Shown: positions 62,535 through 64,000 of the stretch, piece after piece
Layout: the number at the start of each line of letters is the position of its first letter
Numbering within the stretch: the stretch's first letter is position 1
From: JAJYKC01 sp035545735
Lineage (GTDB): Bacteria > Acidobacteriota > Terriglobia > Bryobacterales > Bryobacteraceae
DNA: 64,000 bases
Reading direction: 5' to 3'
Assembly: GCA_035545735.1 (NCBI GenBank)
Contig: DASZXS010000073.1
Coordinates: forward strand, 62,001 to 126,000
Notes under the pieces: model-generated
The model's input: only the letters and a program-made list of their open reading frames with translations
Told to the model about the DNA's origin: nothing
Database searches by the model: none
Position numbers and translations under genes: made by a program

Positions 62535-63632
62535 TTGAGTCCAATACAAGTCATCACTGCTATTCCTCTGAATGTCGAGCGCGGGAGCGGGTGTTATGTC
62601 GGCACGCGCACTTTGATCGAGGGTCTGTCCCGGTTGGGAATTGCGGTGGATATGGTCACACCCAAAATTCTCACTCCGGTCTACACCGCGACCCGGCTAT
62701 TGTTTAACGAGGCTTTGCGCTGGCGGCAATTTCGCGGAAACGTGACCATCGGTATCGACGCGGACGGCTATTCGATCGCCGGTAGGCGAGGCGGGCCGCC
62801 TCACGTCGCCTGTGTCAAGGGGGTAATTGGCGACGCGGTTCCCTTTGAAGGCGGATGGACCCGGGCCAGCATGGGATTCCAGGCGAAGCTCGAAGCGAAG
62901 CACTCGCAGCGCGCGGATCTGGTGATTACAGTGAGCCGTTATTGCGCCGCTCGAATCGAGGAGATGTACGGTGTCTCCGGTGCGGTCGTGGTGCCGGAGC
63001 TTATTAACCTCGGAGCTTGGCGCGAGTTATTTCAAGCGAATCCGGCGTCGCCCGATCCGCGCAAATACACCATCCTGTCGGTATGCCGCTTTTACCCGCG
63101 CAAGCGTCTTGACGTTCTGCTGCGCGCGGCGGCCCTGGTGCGCGAGTCGATCCCGGAATTAGAGCTTCGCATCATCGGGAATGGCCCGCAGCGCGGCCGC
63201 CTGTTGGACATCTGCCGGGATCTGGATCTAACGCCGGTGGTGCGCTGGCTCGGTGATGCCTCCATGAACACGCTGGCCGAGGAGTACAACAGGGCCGATG
63301 TCTTTTGTCTTCCCAGCTCTCAGGAAGGCTTCGGCATCGTCTTTCTGGAAGCGATGGCGGCGGGCAAGCCGATTGTGGGGACGCGCGCGGCCGCCGTGCC
63401 GGAAGTGGTGCGGAGCGGCATCCTGGTGGAACCGGACGATCCGGAGGCGATGGCGGAGGCAATCCTGCGGTACTACCGCGACCCGGATCTGCGGTACAGG
63501 ATGGGCGAAGCGGGACGCGCCGATGTGCGCCAATTCGACATGAACCGGGTTGCCGCGCAGTTCCTTGCCGAGATTTCGAAAGTTGCTCCGGCGCTCAACG
63601 CGCTCCCGATTGCGTCCTTACCGGCTCTCTGA
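62535..63632 (+). CDS. GT4-family glycosyltransferase
   Basis: A 365-residue GT4 enzyme. TTG 62535 is the only reasonable start between the previous stop and the conserved part, although no strong ribosome site precedes it. The N-terminal Rossmann domain begins VITAIPLNVERGSGCYVG; the C-terminal donor site has ILSVCRFYPRKRLDVLLRA, IIGNGPQRGRLLD and FCLPSSQEGFGIVFLEAMAA with the two family Glu residues. It transfers a sugar from a nucleotide donor at the cytoplasmic face. Its end overlaps the convergent gene at 63618 by 15 bases. Confidence 0.9.
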   Translation: MSPIQVITAIPLNVERGSGCYVGTRTLIEGLSRLGIAVDMVTPKILTPVYTATRLLFNEALRWRQFRGNVTIGIDADGYSIAGRRGGPPHVACVKGVIGDAVPFEGGWTRASMGFQAKLEAKHSQRADLVITVSRYCAARIEEMYGVSGAVVVPELINLGAWRELFQANPASPDPRKYTILSVCRFYPRKRLDVLLRAAALVRESIPELELRIIGNGPQRGRLLDICRDLDLTPVVRWLGDASMNTLAEEYNRADVFCLPSSQEGFGIVFLEAMAAGKPIVGTRAAAVPEVVRSGILVEPDDPEAMAEAILRYYRDPDLRYRMGEAGRADVRQFDMNRVAAQFLAEISKVAPALNALPIASLPAL

Positions 63633-64000
63633 CGGGTCCAACACCTGTTCGCGGAAAAGGCGATCCAGCACCGGTTCGGGATCGTGGCAAAGACCGGAGT
63701 GCACTTCCGAGACCTGGATGGTCGTGCTGCGAGGTGAGACGAGCCAGTGGAAGCGGGCGCTTCGGGGCAGCCTTGCCACCGGTCCGGCGTTGCGATCTCC
63801 GTCGCATATCCTCAATACCGCATCCAGCCGCTGCTGGATGGCCGCAGGCTCCAAACCGGAGGCGAACGCCGCCAGTTTTCCCGCGTCCAGAAAGACCCGG
63901 GCCTGGAGGAAGGCTTTTTGTGAACAGAAAAGGATCACGCCAGCATTAAAGAATTCTTCCCGCTCCACCAGGGGGACAACGCGCAGCACGGCGTAATCAA
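63618..64000 (-). CDS. DUF3037 protein, 5' end beyond the window
   Basis: The frame is open from the window edge (DYAVLRVVPLVEREEFFNAG at the very start) to the TAA at 63618; 127 residues are visible and the start lies beyond 64000. The pattern YAVLRVVPLVEREEFFNAGVILFC is that of DUF3037, a small uncharacterised family often encoded beside HipA-like or other two-gene units. Its partner would lie outside the window. Function unknown. Confidence 0.82.
   Translation of the reverse strand, partial: DYAVLRVVPLVEREEFFNAGVILFCSQKAFLQARVFLDAGKLAAFASGLEPAAIQQRLDAVLRICDGDRNAGPVARLPRSARFHWLVSPRSTTIQVSEVHSGLCHDPEPVLDRLFREQVLDPSESR

Overview
The window looks like chromosome of an acidobacterium, most likely the Solibacter/Bryobacteraceae group. 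Several family-level signs agree: a MacB/FtsX-type permease with the N-terminal region typical of acidobacterial orphan permeases, sitting behind a PadR regulator; a DUF1549/DUF1553 cytochrome paired with a DUF1501 protein; many exported Tat-type oxidoreductases and hydrolases; high GC; and frequent TTG and GTG starts. This is family knowledge plus inference. No rRNA, tRNA, CRISPR array or insertion sequence was recognised.

Left part (1-8.2 kb): a secreted protein of unknown function cut by the window edge, a GH29 alpha-L-fucosidase, a small membrane protein, an exported protein made almost entirely of about ten DHGV repeats, and a tightly coupled unit of GMC oxidoreductase, gluconate-dehydrogenase-like subunit 3 and a secreted FG-GAP propeller. 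From 8.2 to 17.6 kb lies a long minus-strand run of mostly housekeeping genes (coaD, aminotransferase, mannose-6-phosphate isomerase, ferredoxin-NADP reductase, CbiX-like chelatase, phospholipase D-like synthase, EEP hydrolase, a large membrane protein), many joined by 4-base overlaps.

Middle part (17.6-38.4 kb): a dolichol-phosphate-mannose-synthase-like GT2, the DUF1549/DUF1553 plus DUF1501 pair, a quinoprotein dehydrogenase coupled to a Gfo/Idh/MocA protein, the PadR/permease unit with a palindrome at its start, rpsU, a phosphocholine-type phospholipase C downstream of a PmtA-like methyltransferase, an NCS1 permease, and a small catabolic set (sugar isomerase-like, zinc dehydrogenase, IclR, HpcH/HpaI aldolase).

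The outstanding element is a 20.5 kb hybrid polyketide/nonribosomal peptide cluster at 38.5-59.0 kb, built as two divergent arms around a 322-base gap. Minus arm: a KS-less AT-ACP protein, then KS-AT-cMT-ACP-C. Plus arm: C-A-T, KS-AT-KR-ACP, a type II thioesterase, and C-A-T-TE. Reading the adenylation pockets by eye gives Gly for the first and Val for the second. Docking-type ends suggest the order AT-ACP, KS-AT-cMT-ACP-C, C-A(Gly)-T, KS-AT-KR-ACP, C-A(Val)-T-TE. That would give an alpha-methyl-beta-keto acyl group on a 4-amino-3-hydroxybutyrate (Gly plus reduced malonyl) joined to valine. No phosphopantetheinyl transferase, transporter or regulator is visible inside the cluster.

Right edge (59.0-64.0 kb): a deoxyhypusine-synthase-like protein of unknown role, a MaoC-type hydratase, an exported CehA/McbA-type PHP metallohydrolase, a GT4 glycosyltransferase, and a DUF3037 protein that runs off the window.
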